DNA of 22,563 nucleotides, taken from NCBI GenBank assembly GCA_040880545.1, contig JBBDIE010000113.1, positions 1 through 22,563 on the forward strand. Reading direction: 5' to 3'. The translations under genes and the position numbers were made by a program. This DNA is from M55B112 sp040880545. GTDB taxonomy: Bacteria; Bacteroidota; Bacteroidia; Bacteroidales; GCA-2748055. The notes under the pieces were generated by a model. The model was not told the DNA's origin, searched no databases, and saw nothing but the letters and a program-made list of their open reading frames with translations. This document shows positions 7,177-14,064 of this stretch, one piece after another (position 1 is the stretch's first letter; each line of letters starts with the position of its first letter).

Positions 7177-8562
7177 ATGAATCCATCAACACTTTCAGTT
7201 CCTGAATTGATCACCCTTCAGAAAAACTATTTTTTACAAGGCAACACCATGCCTGTTTCAAAAAGAAAAGAGACCCTGAAAAAGTTAAAATCGCTGATCA
7301 GGGAAAATGAAGCATTGATTGCTGAAGCAGTCTGGAATGATTTTCGCAAGTCATATTTTGAGGTATTATCCAATGAGACCGGACTGGTCTATGCAGAGAT
7401 CAGCAAATTTTTAAAGAGGATGGATCGTTGGTCAAGGCCGTTGAGATCCCGTACCAGTCTGGCTAATTTGCCGGGAAAGAGCAGGGTTTATTCGGTTCCT
7501 TTCGGGAATGTACTGGTAATCGGTTCATGGAACTACCCGGTGCAGCTTGCCCTTATTCCTGTAGTCTCTGCTCTTGCAGCCGGTAACACCGTGATTCTGA
7601 AGCCCAGTGAACTGACATCCCATACATCGGGATTACTGGCGCGCATCATTAACGAAACATTCCCTCCCGAACTGTTCCATGTTATAGAAGGAGGTAAACA
7701 GGAGACCACGGAAATCCTGAAGAACAGGTTTGATAAGATATTTTTCACAGGCAGTACCGCTGTGGGAAGAATTATCATGAAGGCAGCTGCCGAACATCTT
7801 ACACCTGTCACCCTGGAACTGGGGGGTAAGAATCCCGCTATTGTACTACCAGACTGCAACCTGGCTATGACGGCCAAAAGGCTTGTATGGGGAAAATTTC
7901 ATAACGGGGGACAGGCCTGTGTTGTACCTGACCATATCTATGTGCATGAAAGTGTACGTGACAGACTCATTGAGGAAGTGAAGAAGAACATTCAAAAGAT
8001 ATTCAATGGGGACCCGAAGCGTAGCGAAGGGTTACCCCGAATCATTAACGATGCAAGCTACAACCGGATCATGAAGCTGATCAATCCGGAGAAAACTATT
8101 CTTGGGGGAAATGGTGAACGTGACAAACTATATATTGAACCAACAGTTATGAAAGGTGTAACAGCGGAGGATGCCGTGATGCAGGAGGAGATATTCGGAC
8201 CTGTGATGCCATTTCTTGATTTCAGCGACCTGGATGAGTTGCTTGTCAGGCTCAAAAACGAGCCTTCACCGCTAGCCTTCTACCTTTTCACAAAGGACCT
8301 GAGGCTGGCCCGGAAAATCCAGCGGGAATTCAGGAGCGGAGGAGGAATGATCAATGATACGGTTGTCCACTTCGTTAACGGGAATACCCCCTTTGGCGGA
8401 GTTGGTGACAGCGGTATGGGAAGTTACCATGGCAGGGCGGGCTTCGAGTGTTTCAGTCACAGAAAGACGGTACTCACAAAACCGACCTGGTTTGAATTGT
8501 GGGTAAAATACCCTCCCTTTACAAAATTAAAATTACGGATAGTCAGGGCCATATTGCGCTAA
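7177..8562 (+). CDS. Aldehyde dehydrogenase, class 3 (fatty-aldehyde type)
   Basis: NAD(P)-dependent oxidation of aldehydes to acids. The 461-residue protein has the short ALDH3 length rather than the roughly 490-500 residues of most ALDHs. The active site is intact: FTGSTAVG cofactor loop, ELGGK with general base Glu214, GGQACV with nucleophile Cys248, and the EEIFGPVMP motif. The C-terminal GNTPFGGVGDSGMGSYHG and the following basic, hydrophobic tail (LWVKYPPFTKLKLRIVRAIL) resemble ALDH3/FALDH enzymes, which act on medium- and long-chain aldehydes, sometimes at membranes. It is transcribed divergently from the envelope transport operon across 186 bases, and a shared lipid theme is possible but unproven. 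The upstream TAATTTTA at 7150-7157 is a weak -7 candidate. The family is firm and the physiological substrate inferred. Confidence 0.93.
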   Translation: MNPSTLSVPELITLQKNYFLQGNTMPVSKRKETLKKLKSLIRENEALIAEAVWNDFRKSYFEVLSNETGLVYAEISKFLKRMDRWSRPLRSRTSLANLPGKSRVYSVPFGNVLVIGSWNYPVQLALIPVVSALAAGNTVILKPSELTSHTSGLLARIINETFPPELFHVIEGGKQETTEILKNRFDKIFFTGSTAVGRIIMKAAAEHLTPVTLELGGKNPAIVLPDCNLAMTAKRLVWGKFHNGGQACVVPDHIYVHESVRDRLIEEVKKNIQKIFNGDPKRSEGLPRIINDASYNRIMKLINPEKTILGGNGERDKLYIEPTVMKGVTAEDAVMQEEIFGPVMPFLDFSDLDELLVRLKNEPSPLAFYLFTKDLRLARKIQREFRSGGGMINDTVVHFVNGNTPFGGVGDSGMGSYHGRAGFECFSHRKTVLTKPTWFELWVKYPPFTKLKLRIVRAILR

Positions 8563-8572
8563 TGTTCGGATC

Positions 8573-8603
8573 CAGCCACTATACACTTTATGGACAGCCA
8601 CTA
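8573..8603. repeat. Pair of 9-bp direct repeats (CAGCCACTA) upstream of the small lipoprotein gene
   Basis: CAGCCACTA occurs at 8573-8581 and again at 8595-8603, 22 bases apart start to start, or about two helical turns. Such spacing would suit a dimeric regulator binding one DNA face. No known operator is recognised, and chance is possible. Confidence 0.3.
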
Positions 8604-8685
8604 AATGTTGAACAGCTGTGTGGTTTGGAAAGTTCTGATTAAACTTTTAACTTGAATTTTTATTTACCCAACATAAAAACATACC

Positions 8686-9180
8686 ATGAAAAGATTCAGA
8701 AATGCGGCAACACTGGTTGCTATTGTTCTAATGACAAGTACATTTATTGCCTGTGGCACCAAAAAAAAGTCTGACAGTGCAGACAACACCCTGGGTAAAA
8801 TGGAGGTGGTAATACCTGATGAACTAAAGGATAACGAGGAGATCGTGGAATATATTCAGGGAATGAGTGAAGTGGTGGATGAGTATGCCTTGCTGATGAA
8901 TAAGATGATTACTGATCTTGACGGTCTGGAAGGAAAAGAATGGGAAGAGTTAAGAATCGGAGAGCAACTGAAACTTACCCGTGCAGCGGCCACATTTGCT
9001 GTAAAAGCAGCCCCAATAACAGCCAGGTGGGCTGAATATGAATTTAACCGGAGTATGTACGACGATGATCTTACAGAAGAAGAACTTATGGCTCTTCAAA
9101 CGGTCATGGAAAGGTTTGAAGCAAGGATGAAACAAATTGAAGAGAAGAATGAAAAATTCTTCGGCGGAATAGAAGGGTAG
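8686..9180 (+). CDS. Small helical lipoprotein of unknown function
   Basis: A 164-residue protein I cannot assign to a family. It starts with a lipoprotein signal (positive KRFR, a hydrophobic stretch, lipobox ending at Cys23 in FIAC), then a short Lys/Ser-rich linker. The remainder is predicted mostly alpha-helical, strongly acidic and amphipathic, with heptad-like spacing in the last 40 residues (LQTVMERFEARMKQIEEKNE). It probably faces the periplasm while anchored to a membrane. It is monocistronic, 123 bases after the aldehyde dehydrogenase, and converges on the AraC-type regulator gene with 13 bases between the two stops. The region upstream holds two copies of CAGCCACTA. Confidence 0.75.
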   Translation: MKRFRNAATLVAIVLMTSTFIACGTKKKSDSADNTLGKMEVVIPDELKDNEEIVEYIQGMSEVVDEYALLMNKMITDLDGLEGKEWEELRIGEQLKLTRAAATFAVKAAPITARWAEYEFNRSMYDDDLTEEELMALQTVMERFEARMKQIEEKNEKFFGGIEG

Positions 9181-9185
9181 GAGGA

Positions 9186-9204
9186 AGCGGAAGTTATTTC
9201 CGCT
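9186..9204. terminator. Hairpin between convergent genes, possible weak bidirectional terminator
   Basis: AGCGGAA (9186-9192) and TTCCGCT (9198-9204) form a perfect 7-bp stem with a 5-base loop. It sits between the stop of the small lipoprotein and the end of the AraC-type gene, overlapping the latter's stop codon. Neither side is followed by a good U-tract, so termination strength is doubtful. Confidence 0.4.
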
Positions 9205-10309
9205 CTTGTTTCAGGTACAGCGACGGAGTCATTCCGGTGAGGTCCTTAAAAACCGTATTGAAAGCCGACTTGCTGTTGAAGCCCGAATCATAGGCAATGG
9301 CAAGAATCGTCAGGTTTTTGTATCTGGGATCGGTAAGTCGATATTTAAATTCTTCCACCCGGTATTCATTAATCAGATAATAGAAATTCTTCCCCATATG
9401 ATTATTGATCACCTCTGTAATGAAATGGCGCGGAATCTTCAGGTCCGATGCCACATCACTGATGGTAAGTTCCCGGTCGAGATAGGGTTTCTCCTGCTCC
9501 ATGTATTCCAGGATTCCTGCTTTAATACCCTCGATATCCCTGTTTTTCAGTCCTGAACGCTTGTATTTATTGCCTTTGGTTTTTTCCAGTTGGTTCTTAT
9601 GATCCTTTCGATGCACGATCTCCTCAAATATACCAGGTTGGTTGAAGCCATAGAAACCATAGAGAAAGGCAAATATTGTCAGTCCGAGAAAAGAGAGTTC
9701 ATACGGATCAAACGGCATGAAATTGAGCAGGATATCCATGAATCCCACGATAAACACCAGTACATAACTGATGTAAAATGTTATTGACAGGCCCAGGAGC
9801 CACTGTAGTGTATACTTTGAAGATGAATAGCTTATGAGTGTCTTCAGGTTCTTCTGGTGCCGGTATATAATAATAAAGGTGAGGATACTGTAAGTAGTAA
9901 TAGAGATAAAAAAGGATGCACCGTAAATGATACGAAGAGAGATAAATCGGTCGATAATCAGGAATCCTTTGGTCCCTTCCATAACCGGTTTGTTCAGGAA
10001 GATCATGGAGACCACAAAAAAGAGTATAAAAGGTAAGAAGTGCCAGAGGTAGCTTTTACTGAATGAAGGTTTCTCCTCTGTCATCATCTTCGCATAGAGA
10101 TACATGAGCGGTCCGTAAGTAAACGGAAGCACCTTTATGGAATAGAGTTCCAGCAGGTTCGCGTTGATCAGCACAATGATCATTTCGATGCAAATCAGAA
10201 AGAACCATGCGGACAGTACCTGGTTGGCCATGATCCTGGGGCGCTTCGTAGCAATAAGCAGTCCGGCAAAGAATGATTGTGATATGCCGATATAGAGGAT
10301 TTGATCCAT
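9194..10309 (-). CDS. AraC-family transcriptional regulator with a multi-helix membrane N-terminus
   Basis: A 371-residue regulator. Residues 1 to about 230 carry roughly seven hydrophobic helices (for example LSAWFFLICIEMIIVLI and FLPFILFFVVSMIFL), consistent with an integral membrane sensor. After a basic linker (KTKGNKYKRSG), the last 110 residues form an AraC/XylS-type double helix-turn-helix: the first HTH is in LTISDVASDLKIPRHFITEVIN, and the second contains the family hallmark IAYDSGFNSKSAFNTVFKDLTGMTPSLY. The regulator is therefore tethered to the inner membrane and would bind DNA from there. Its ligand is unknown; membrane or envelope signals are plausible. It is divergent from sucD, with 87 bases between start codons, and may autoregulate there. 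The ATG at 10309 is the only sensible start. Confidence 0.9.
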   Translation of the reverse strand: MDQILYIGISQSFFAGLLIATKRPRIMANQVLSAWFFLICIEMIIVLINANLLELYSIKVLPFTYGPLMYLYAKMMTEEKPSFSKSYLWHFLPFILFFVVSMIFLNKPVMEGTKGFLIIDRFISLRIIYGASFFISITTYSILTFIIIYRHQKNLKTLISYSSSKYTLQWLLGLSITFYISYVLVFIVGFMDILLNFMPFDPYELSFLGLTIFAFLYGFYGFNQPGIFEEIVHRKDHKNQLEKTKGNKYKRSGLKNRDIEGIKAGILEYMEQEKPYLDRELTISDVASDLKIPRHFITEVINNHMGKNFYYLINEYRVEEFKYRLTDPRYKNLTILAIAYDSGFNSKSAFNTVFKDLTGMTPSLYLKQERK

Positions 10310-10333
10310 GGAAGAAAGTTAAGAAAAATATAT

Positions 10334-10364
10334 TTTGAAATCATGGTTAACTTCTCTACTTTTA
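10334..10364 (+). promoter_or_regulatory. Candidate promoter of sucD
   Basis: TTTG at 10334-10337, a 19-base spacer, then TACTTTTA at 10357-10364, which fits TAnnTTTG except for the last base. The spacing matches the Bacteroidota -33/-7 arrangement. It would give a leader of about 25 bases before the sucD ATG at 10397. Confidence 0.45.
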
Positions 10365-10396
10365 AAATCTTAAATTTTCAGAATAATTGACAGGAA

Positions 10397-11287
10397 ATGA
10401 GTGTACTATTAAATAAGGATTCTAAAGTGATTGTGCAGGGATTCACAGGAAGTGAGGGAACATTCCATGCAGAACTTATGATTGATTACGGAACAAATGT
10501 GGTTGGAGGAGTTACACCGGGAAAAGGTGGGCAGAAGCACCTGAACAGGCCCGTGTTTAATACGGTGGAAGATGCAGTGAAGCAGACCGGTGCCGATACA
10601 TCGGTGATTTTTGTCCCGCCGCCGTTTGCTGCTGATGCAATTATGGAGGCTGCCGATGCAGGGATCAAACTTGTAGTTTGCATCACAGAGGGAATACCCA
10701 CCAGCGATATGGTGATGGTGAAGGAGTATTTGCAAAACAGGCAGACAACCCTGGTTGGACCCAACTGTCCGGGTGTCATCACCCCCGGTGAGGCCAAGGT
10801 GGGAATAATGCCAGGCTTTATTCATGAAAAGGGGGTAGTGGGAATTGTCTCCCGGTCGGGTACCCTCACTTACGAAGCGGTGGACCAGGTAACCAAAGAA
10901 GGGCTGGGACAGTCGACCTGTATTGGAATCGGCGGGGATCCAATCATAGGAACCACAACGCTGGATGCAGTCAAACTTCTGATGGAAGATGACCAGACCA
11001 AAGGAATTATTATGATCGGTGAGATTGGCGGCAGTATGGAAGCCGAAGCAGCTTATTGGATCAAGGAACATGGCACCAAGCCCGTGGTTGGATTTATCGC
11101 CGGTCAAACGGCACCCAAGGGACGCAGGATGGGGCATGCAGGAGCCATTGTTGGAGGAAAGGCTGATACTGCTGCTGCAAAAATGCAGATTATGGCGGAA
11201 TGCGGAATTCATGTAATTGATTCCCCTGCAGAAATCGGTAAGAAAATGGCAGAAGTACTCCCGGCTTTAGTAACCAGCAACAAGTAG
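10397..11287 (+). CDS. sucD: Succinate-CoA ligase (ADP/GDP-forming) subunit alpha
   Basis: SucD pairs with SucC to interconvert succinyl-CoA and succinate with formation of ATP or GTP in the TCA cycle. The 296-residue product is full length and collinear with the family: N-terminal CoA-binding domain with VQGFTGSEGTFHAE and GVTPGKGG, then the VGPNCPGVI motif, and the phosphohistidine loop GRRMGHAGAIVGG with active-site His247. The ligase domain continues to the end. sucC is not next to it in this window, so the two subunits are either separate in this genome or sucC lies elsewhere. The ATG at 10397 is preceded by AGGAA immediately upstream, too close to act as a Shine-Dalgarno. Its own promoter candidate is at 10334-10364. 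Identification is firm. Confidence 0.97.
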   Translation: MSVLLNKDSKVIVQGFTGSEGTFHAELMIDYGTNVVGGVTPGKGGQKHLNRPVFNTVEDAVKQTGADTSVIFVPPPFAADAIMEAADAGIKLVVCITEGIPTSDMVMVKEYLQNRQTTLVGPNCPGVITPGEAKVGIMPGFIHEKGVVGIVSRSGTLTYEAVDQVTKEGLGQSTCIGIGGDPIIGTTTLDAVKLLMEDDQTKGIIMIGEIGGSMEAEAAYWIKEHGTKPVVGFIAGQTAPKGRRMGHAGAIVGGKADTAAAKMQIMAECGIHVIDSPAEIGKKMAEVLPALVTSNK

Positions 11288-11370
11288 CCGTAAATTTTGT
11301 TTTTATTTGTAATTTTACTTTTCACAGTGTAAGACCCTGACGTGATTTATAATTTAAATCCAGAGAAACT

Positions 11371-12117
11371 ATGCAGGATACACAGACACTCAGTGAGGCC
11401 ATTCAGCTAATCAGAAATTCAAAATATCTGACCGCATTTACAGGGGCGGGAATATCAGTTGAAAGCGGGATACCTCCTTTTCGGGGTGAACATGGGATTT
11501 GGAGCAAGTACGATCCGGGTATCCTGGATATTGACAGGTACCAGACTTTTCCAGAAGAAACATGGTCGGTGATCAAAGAACTGTTCTATAATTACTTTGG
11601 CGGAGCCAAACCCAATGCTGCACACTATTTTCTTGCGTACCTGGAAAAGGTGGGGATACTCAAATCGGTTATTACCCAAAATATTGACAATTTGCACCAG
11701 GAAGCAGGAAATACCAAAGTTATTGAGTACCATGGAAATTCAAAATGGCTCGTTTGTAGTGTATGCGGTGACAGAATACCGGTGGACGAAAAGGTGATCA
11801 AGGGAAATGTTCCCCATTGTTCGAAGGACAACGGATTGATGAAACCTGATTTTGTATTTTTTGGTGAGGCAATTCCCGAACGGGCAGCAACCAGGGCAAA
11901 TAGAGAGGCGGAAAGATCGGATCTGTTATTAGTCATAGGCACTACCGGGGAGGTCATGCCGGCAAGTGTTGTGCCGCGAATGGCTAAAAATTCAGGAAGC
12001 AGGATCATTGAAATAAATGTGCATGAAACGGTTTACACCCAATCGCTTACAGACCTCTTTTTACAGGGGATGGCAGGAGAAGTGTGTACAGAGTTACAAA
12101 GTGAGTTTACCCAGTAA
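11371..12117 (+). CDS. Sir2-family NAD-dependent protein deacetylase/deacylase (sirtuin)
   Basis: A 248-residue sirtuin, which removes acyl groups from lysines using NAD and releases nicotinamide. Visible motifs are the NAD-binding TGAGISVESGIPPFRG (from about residue 24), TQNIDNLH, catalytic His121 in EYHGN, KPDFVFFGE, and VIGTTGEVMPAS in place of the more usual IGTS. The zinc module is odd: Cys129 and Cys132 form the first CxxC, but the second pair reads Cys150-Ser-Lys-Asp153, so the usual fourth Cys is Asp. His149, just before Cys150, might help. I see no clear Tyr/Arg pair of the desuccinylase (SIRT5/CobB) type. It follows sucD by 83 bases and precedes the fabG-type gene by 72. The family is firm; acyl preference is unknown. 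Confidence 0.93.
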   Translation: MQDTQTLSEAIQLIRNSKYLTAFTGAGISVESGIPPFRGEHGIWSKYDPGILDIDRYQTFPEETWSVIKELFYNYFGGAKPNAAHYFLAYLEKVGILKSVITQNIDNLHQEAGNTKVIEYHGNSKWLVCSVCGDRIPVDEKVIKGNVPHCSKDNGLMKPDFVFFGEAIPERAATRANREAERSDLLLVIGTTGEVMPASVVPRMAKNSGSRIIEINVHETVYTQSLTDLFLQGMAGEVCTELQSEFTQ

Positions 12118-12189
12118 AACTGATCAGGGTGTTCATTATATCGTGATTTTTGCATTTATTTGTAACACCAAACAAAAACCTATATAAAA

Positions 12190-12933
12190 ATGGACCTATT
12201 AAAAGGAAAGGTGGCGCTTGTAACAGGTGCTGCAAGAGGTATCGGTAGGAAGATCGCAGAAGAATATGCCAAAGAAGGCGCTGATGTGGCTTTTACCGAT
12301 CTGAATCGTGATGAGAATATGGAATCCCTCGAAAAGGAGTTATCGAAGCTGGGGGTGAAGTGTAAGGGGTATGCCAGTGATGCCAGCGATTATAATGCTG
12401 CACACAAAACTGCGGATGATGTTATTGCTGATTTTGGTAAAATAGATATCCTTGTAAACAATGCAGGAATCACCAGGGATACCCTGCTGATGCGTATGGA
12501 AGAAGATATGTGGGACCTTGTCATTAAGGTGAACCTGAAATCTGTGTTTAACTTTACCAAAGCGGTACAGAAGTATATGCTTAAGGCACGTACCGGATCA
12601 ATTATCAATATGAGCTCTGTGGTTGGGGTGAATGGAAATGCAGGACAATCAAACTATTCAGCCTCCAAGGCAGGAATACTCGGGTTTACAAAATCGGTTG
12701 CCAAGGAATTGGGTTCCAGGAATATTCGTTGTAACGCCATCGCTCCGGGATTCATTATCACAGATATGACAGGCAAATTACCGGATGACGTTAAAGAGCA
12801 ATGGATAAAGACTATTCCACTGAGAAGGGGAGGTCTGCCGGAAGATGTTGCCAATGTATGCCTCTTCCTGGGCTCTGAACTCTCCTCATATGTGACCGGC
12901 CAGACAATCTCTGTTTGTGGAGGGATGAGTTAG
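12190..12933 (+). CDS. fabG: 3-oxoacyl-[acyl-carrier-protein] reductase (FabG-type SDR)
   Basis: A 247-residue short-chain dehydrogenase/reductase with the classical layout: cofactor motif TGAARGIG (from residue 13), NNAGITRD, and catalytic Ser143, Tyr156 and Lys160 in SSVVGVNGNAGQSNYSASKAG. The C-terminal IAPGFIITDMT and GQTISVCGGMS segments are characteristic of FabG. The enzyme reduces 3-oxoacyl-ACP with NADPH in fatty acid elongation. No other fab gene is adjacent here, so a related SDR role cannot be fully excluded, but the match to the FabG pattern is close throughout. The ATG at 12190 lies in an A-rich leader. A TTTATTTG motif at 12155-12162 is a possible but poor -7 element. A strong hairpin at 12958-12992 closes the gene. 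Confidence 0.93.
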   Translation: MDLLKGKVALVTGAARGIGRKIAEEYAKEGADVAFTDLNRDENMESLEKELSKLGVKCKGYASDASDYNAAHKTADDVIADFGKIDILVNNAGITRDTLLMRMEEDMWDLVIKVNLKSVFNFTKAVQKYMLKARTGSIINMSSVVGVNGNAGQSNYSASKAGILGFTKSVAKELGSRNIRCNAIAPGFIITDMTGKLPDDVKEQWIKTIPLRRGGLPEDVANVCLFLGSELSSYVTGQTISVCGGMS

Positions 12934-12957
12934 TTTTTCTGATCAGGAAAAAATATT

Positions 12958-12992
12958 GAAAGGCGAAAGTATCCGGATAACTTTCGCCTTTC
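12958..12992 (+). terminator. Hairpin terminator downstream of fabG
   Basis: A perfect 13-bp stem: GAAAGGCGAAAGT (12958-12970) pairs with ACTTTCGCCTTTC (12980-12992), with the 9-base loop ATCCGGATA. Only a short T-run (CCTTT) follows, but the stem is by far the strongest in this region and sits 25 bases after the fabG stop. The loop contains the self-complementary ATCCGGAT. Confidence 0.7.
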
Positions 12993-13009
12993 CTTTGAGT
13001 TATAATTTA

Positions 13010-14017
13010 ATGACAGCTATTGAGAGATTCACCTGTATGATCATCCTCACCGCCATGCTTTCAGGGTGTGCCGGATCAAAAAGTTTTGTTGCCTTTGAAG
13101 TTCTTGAACCGGCTGAGATCACCTATCCGGAAAATGTGGTACGTGTGGGTTACATGAACAGGTCCCCCATTGTTAAAAACACCTTCTCTGAATCCAGGAA
13201 CAAATCGTATAACCCGCTTGATTTGCAGATCATCGACACCATTGTTTGCAATAATCTCCGGAAAGGATTTTTTGAAGGAAGGGGCATGACCGAACTTTCC
13301 TATCTGGAAGATATGGAGGAGATCACTTCACGACGTAATGATACCAATGATCTGGCCATGGAAATTCCTTATACGTTACGAAGTCAGGTTTTTGAAAATA
13401 TGGGGCTGGATGCCCTGGTTGTGCTGGAATACTATAAGCTGTACCTCCGAAGGTCATATGCCTACTTCAGCATTGAATCCATGGAGTATATCCAGGAATT
13501 CGGATTAACGATGGAAATTCTCTGGCGTGTCTATATCAGGGACAGTATTGCTCCGCTGGATGAATACGTTGCCACGGACACCCTTTATTATGTGAACAGG
13601 GCCAATATGCCCCGTGAGGAATACATGACCAATACATCAGTTATCAGGGACGGAAGCAGGGAGTTTGGGTTTCGGTACGGGCTCCGGCACATTCCGATCT
13701 GGACCAACGTATCGAGGGTTATTTTCAGGGGAGGGGAGGAACTTCTCAGAAAGGCCGCTGTATTAACAGATCAGGGAGAATGGAACAGTGCAGCAGATCT
13801 CTGGAATGAACTGGCAGAGCAGGAACCCGGAAAAATTTCTGCCAAGGCTAATCATAATCTTGCTGTCTATTTCGAACTCCGGGATGAAATCCCCTTAGCC
13901 GGTACTTATGCAGAAAAGGCGCTGGATCAATGGGACAACAGCTACATTAAGAATTACAAAGAGGCGCTGGACGAGCGGCTGGACTCCCGGGAGGAACTAT
14001 TCAAACAACTTCGGTAA
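13010..14017 (+). CDS. DUF6340-like lipoprotein with C-terminal TPR-like repeats
   Basis: A 335-residue envelope lipoprotein. The start is the ATG at 13010, giving a signal peptide with lipobox ending at Cys20 (LSGC). An in-frame TTG at 12956 would run through the terminator hairpin and bury the signal, so I reject it. The N-terminal half has the feel of DUF6340 proteins: EPAEITYPENVVRVGYMNRS, a DxxIxxNLRKGFFEGRG segment, and a long middle region. Residues from about 243 to 320 contain helix pairs resembling tetratricopeptide repeats (LTDQGEWNSAADLWNELAEQ, then NHNLAVYFELRDEIPLAGTYAEKAL), likely protein-binding. Function is unknown. It sits between fabG and the M48 protease without clear operon linkage, since a hairpin precedes it and a -7 element lies after it. 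The family assignment is moderate. Confidence 0.75.
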   Translation: MTAIERFTCMIILTAMLSGCAGSKSFVAFEVLEPAEITYPENVVRVGYMNRSPIVKNTFSESRNKSYNPLDLQIIDTIVCNNLRKGFFEGRGMTELSYLEDMEEITSRRNDTNDLAMEIPYTLRSQVFENMGLDALVVLEYYKLYLRRSYAYFSIESMEYIQEFGLTMEILWRVYIRDSIAPLDEYVATDTLYYVNRANMPREEYMTNTSVIRDGSREFGFRYGLRHIPIWTNVSRVIFRGGEELLRKAAVLTDQGEWNSAADLWNELAEQEPGKISAKANHNLAVYFELRDEIPLAGTYAEKALDQWDNSYIKNYKEALDERLDSREELFKQLR

Positions 14018-14036
14018 GTGTTTTCATCCAAAGTGC

Positions 14037-14044
14037 TACTTTTG
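14037..14044 (+). promoter_or_regulatory. Candidate -7 element for the M48 protease-cinA operon
   Basis: TACTTTTG matches TAnnTTTG exactly. It begins 20 bases after the stop of the upstream lipoprotein and would give a leader of about 14 bases before the ATG at 14065. A convincing -33 TTG is lacking; only TTTT at 14021-14024 and a TTC at 14010-14012 are near. Confidence 0.45.
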
Positions 14045-14064
14045 TAAGCACATAAAAAATTATT

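Noticed and set aside
10409..11212. Long minus-strand open frame opposite sucD (267 codons)
   Set aside because: It is antisense to a clearly conserved gene, has unusual Cys/His-rich composition with no recognisable domain, and arises from the codon pattern of sucD.
12120..12946. CTGATCA just after several stop codons (12120, 12939, also 16586)
   Set aside because: The same 7-mer occurs inside coding sequence (for example near 7294 and 14548), so clustering at gene ends is probably chance.
12956..13009. TTG-initiated N-terminal extension of the DUF6340-like lipoprotein
   Set aside because: It would translate through the fabG terminator hairpin and place the lipoprotein signal internally; the ATG at 13010 gives a normal lipobox at residue 20.
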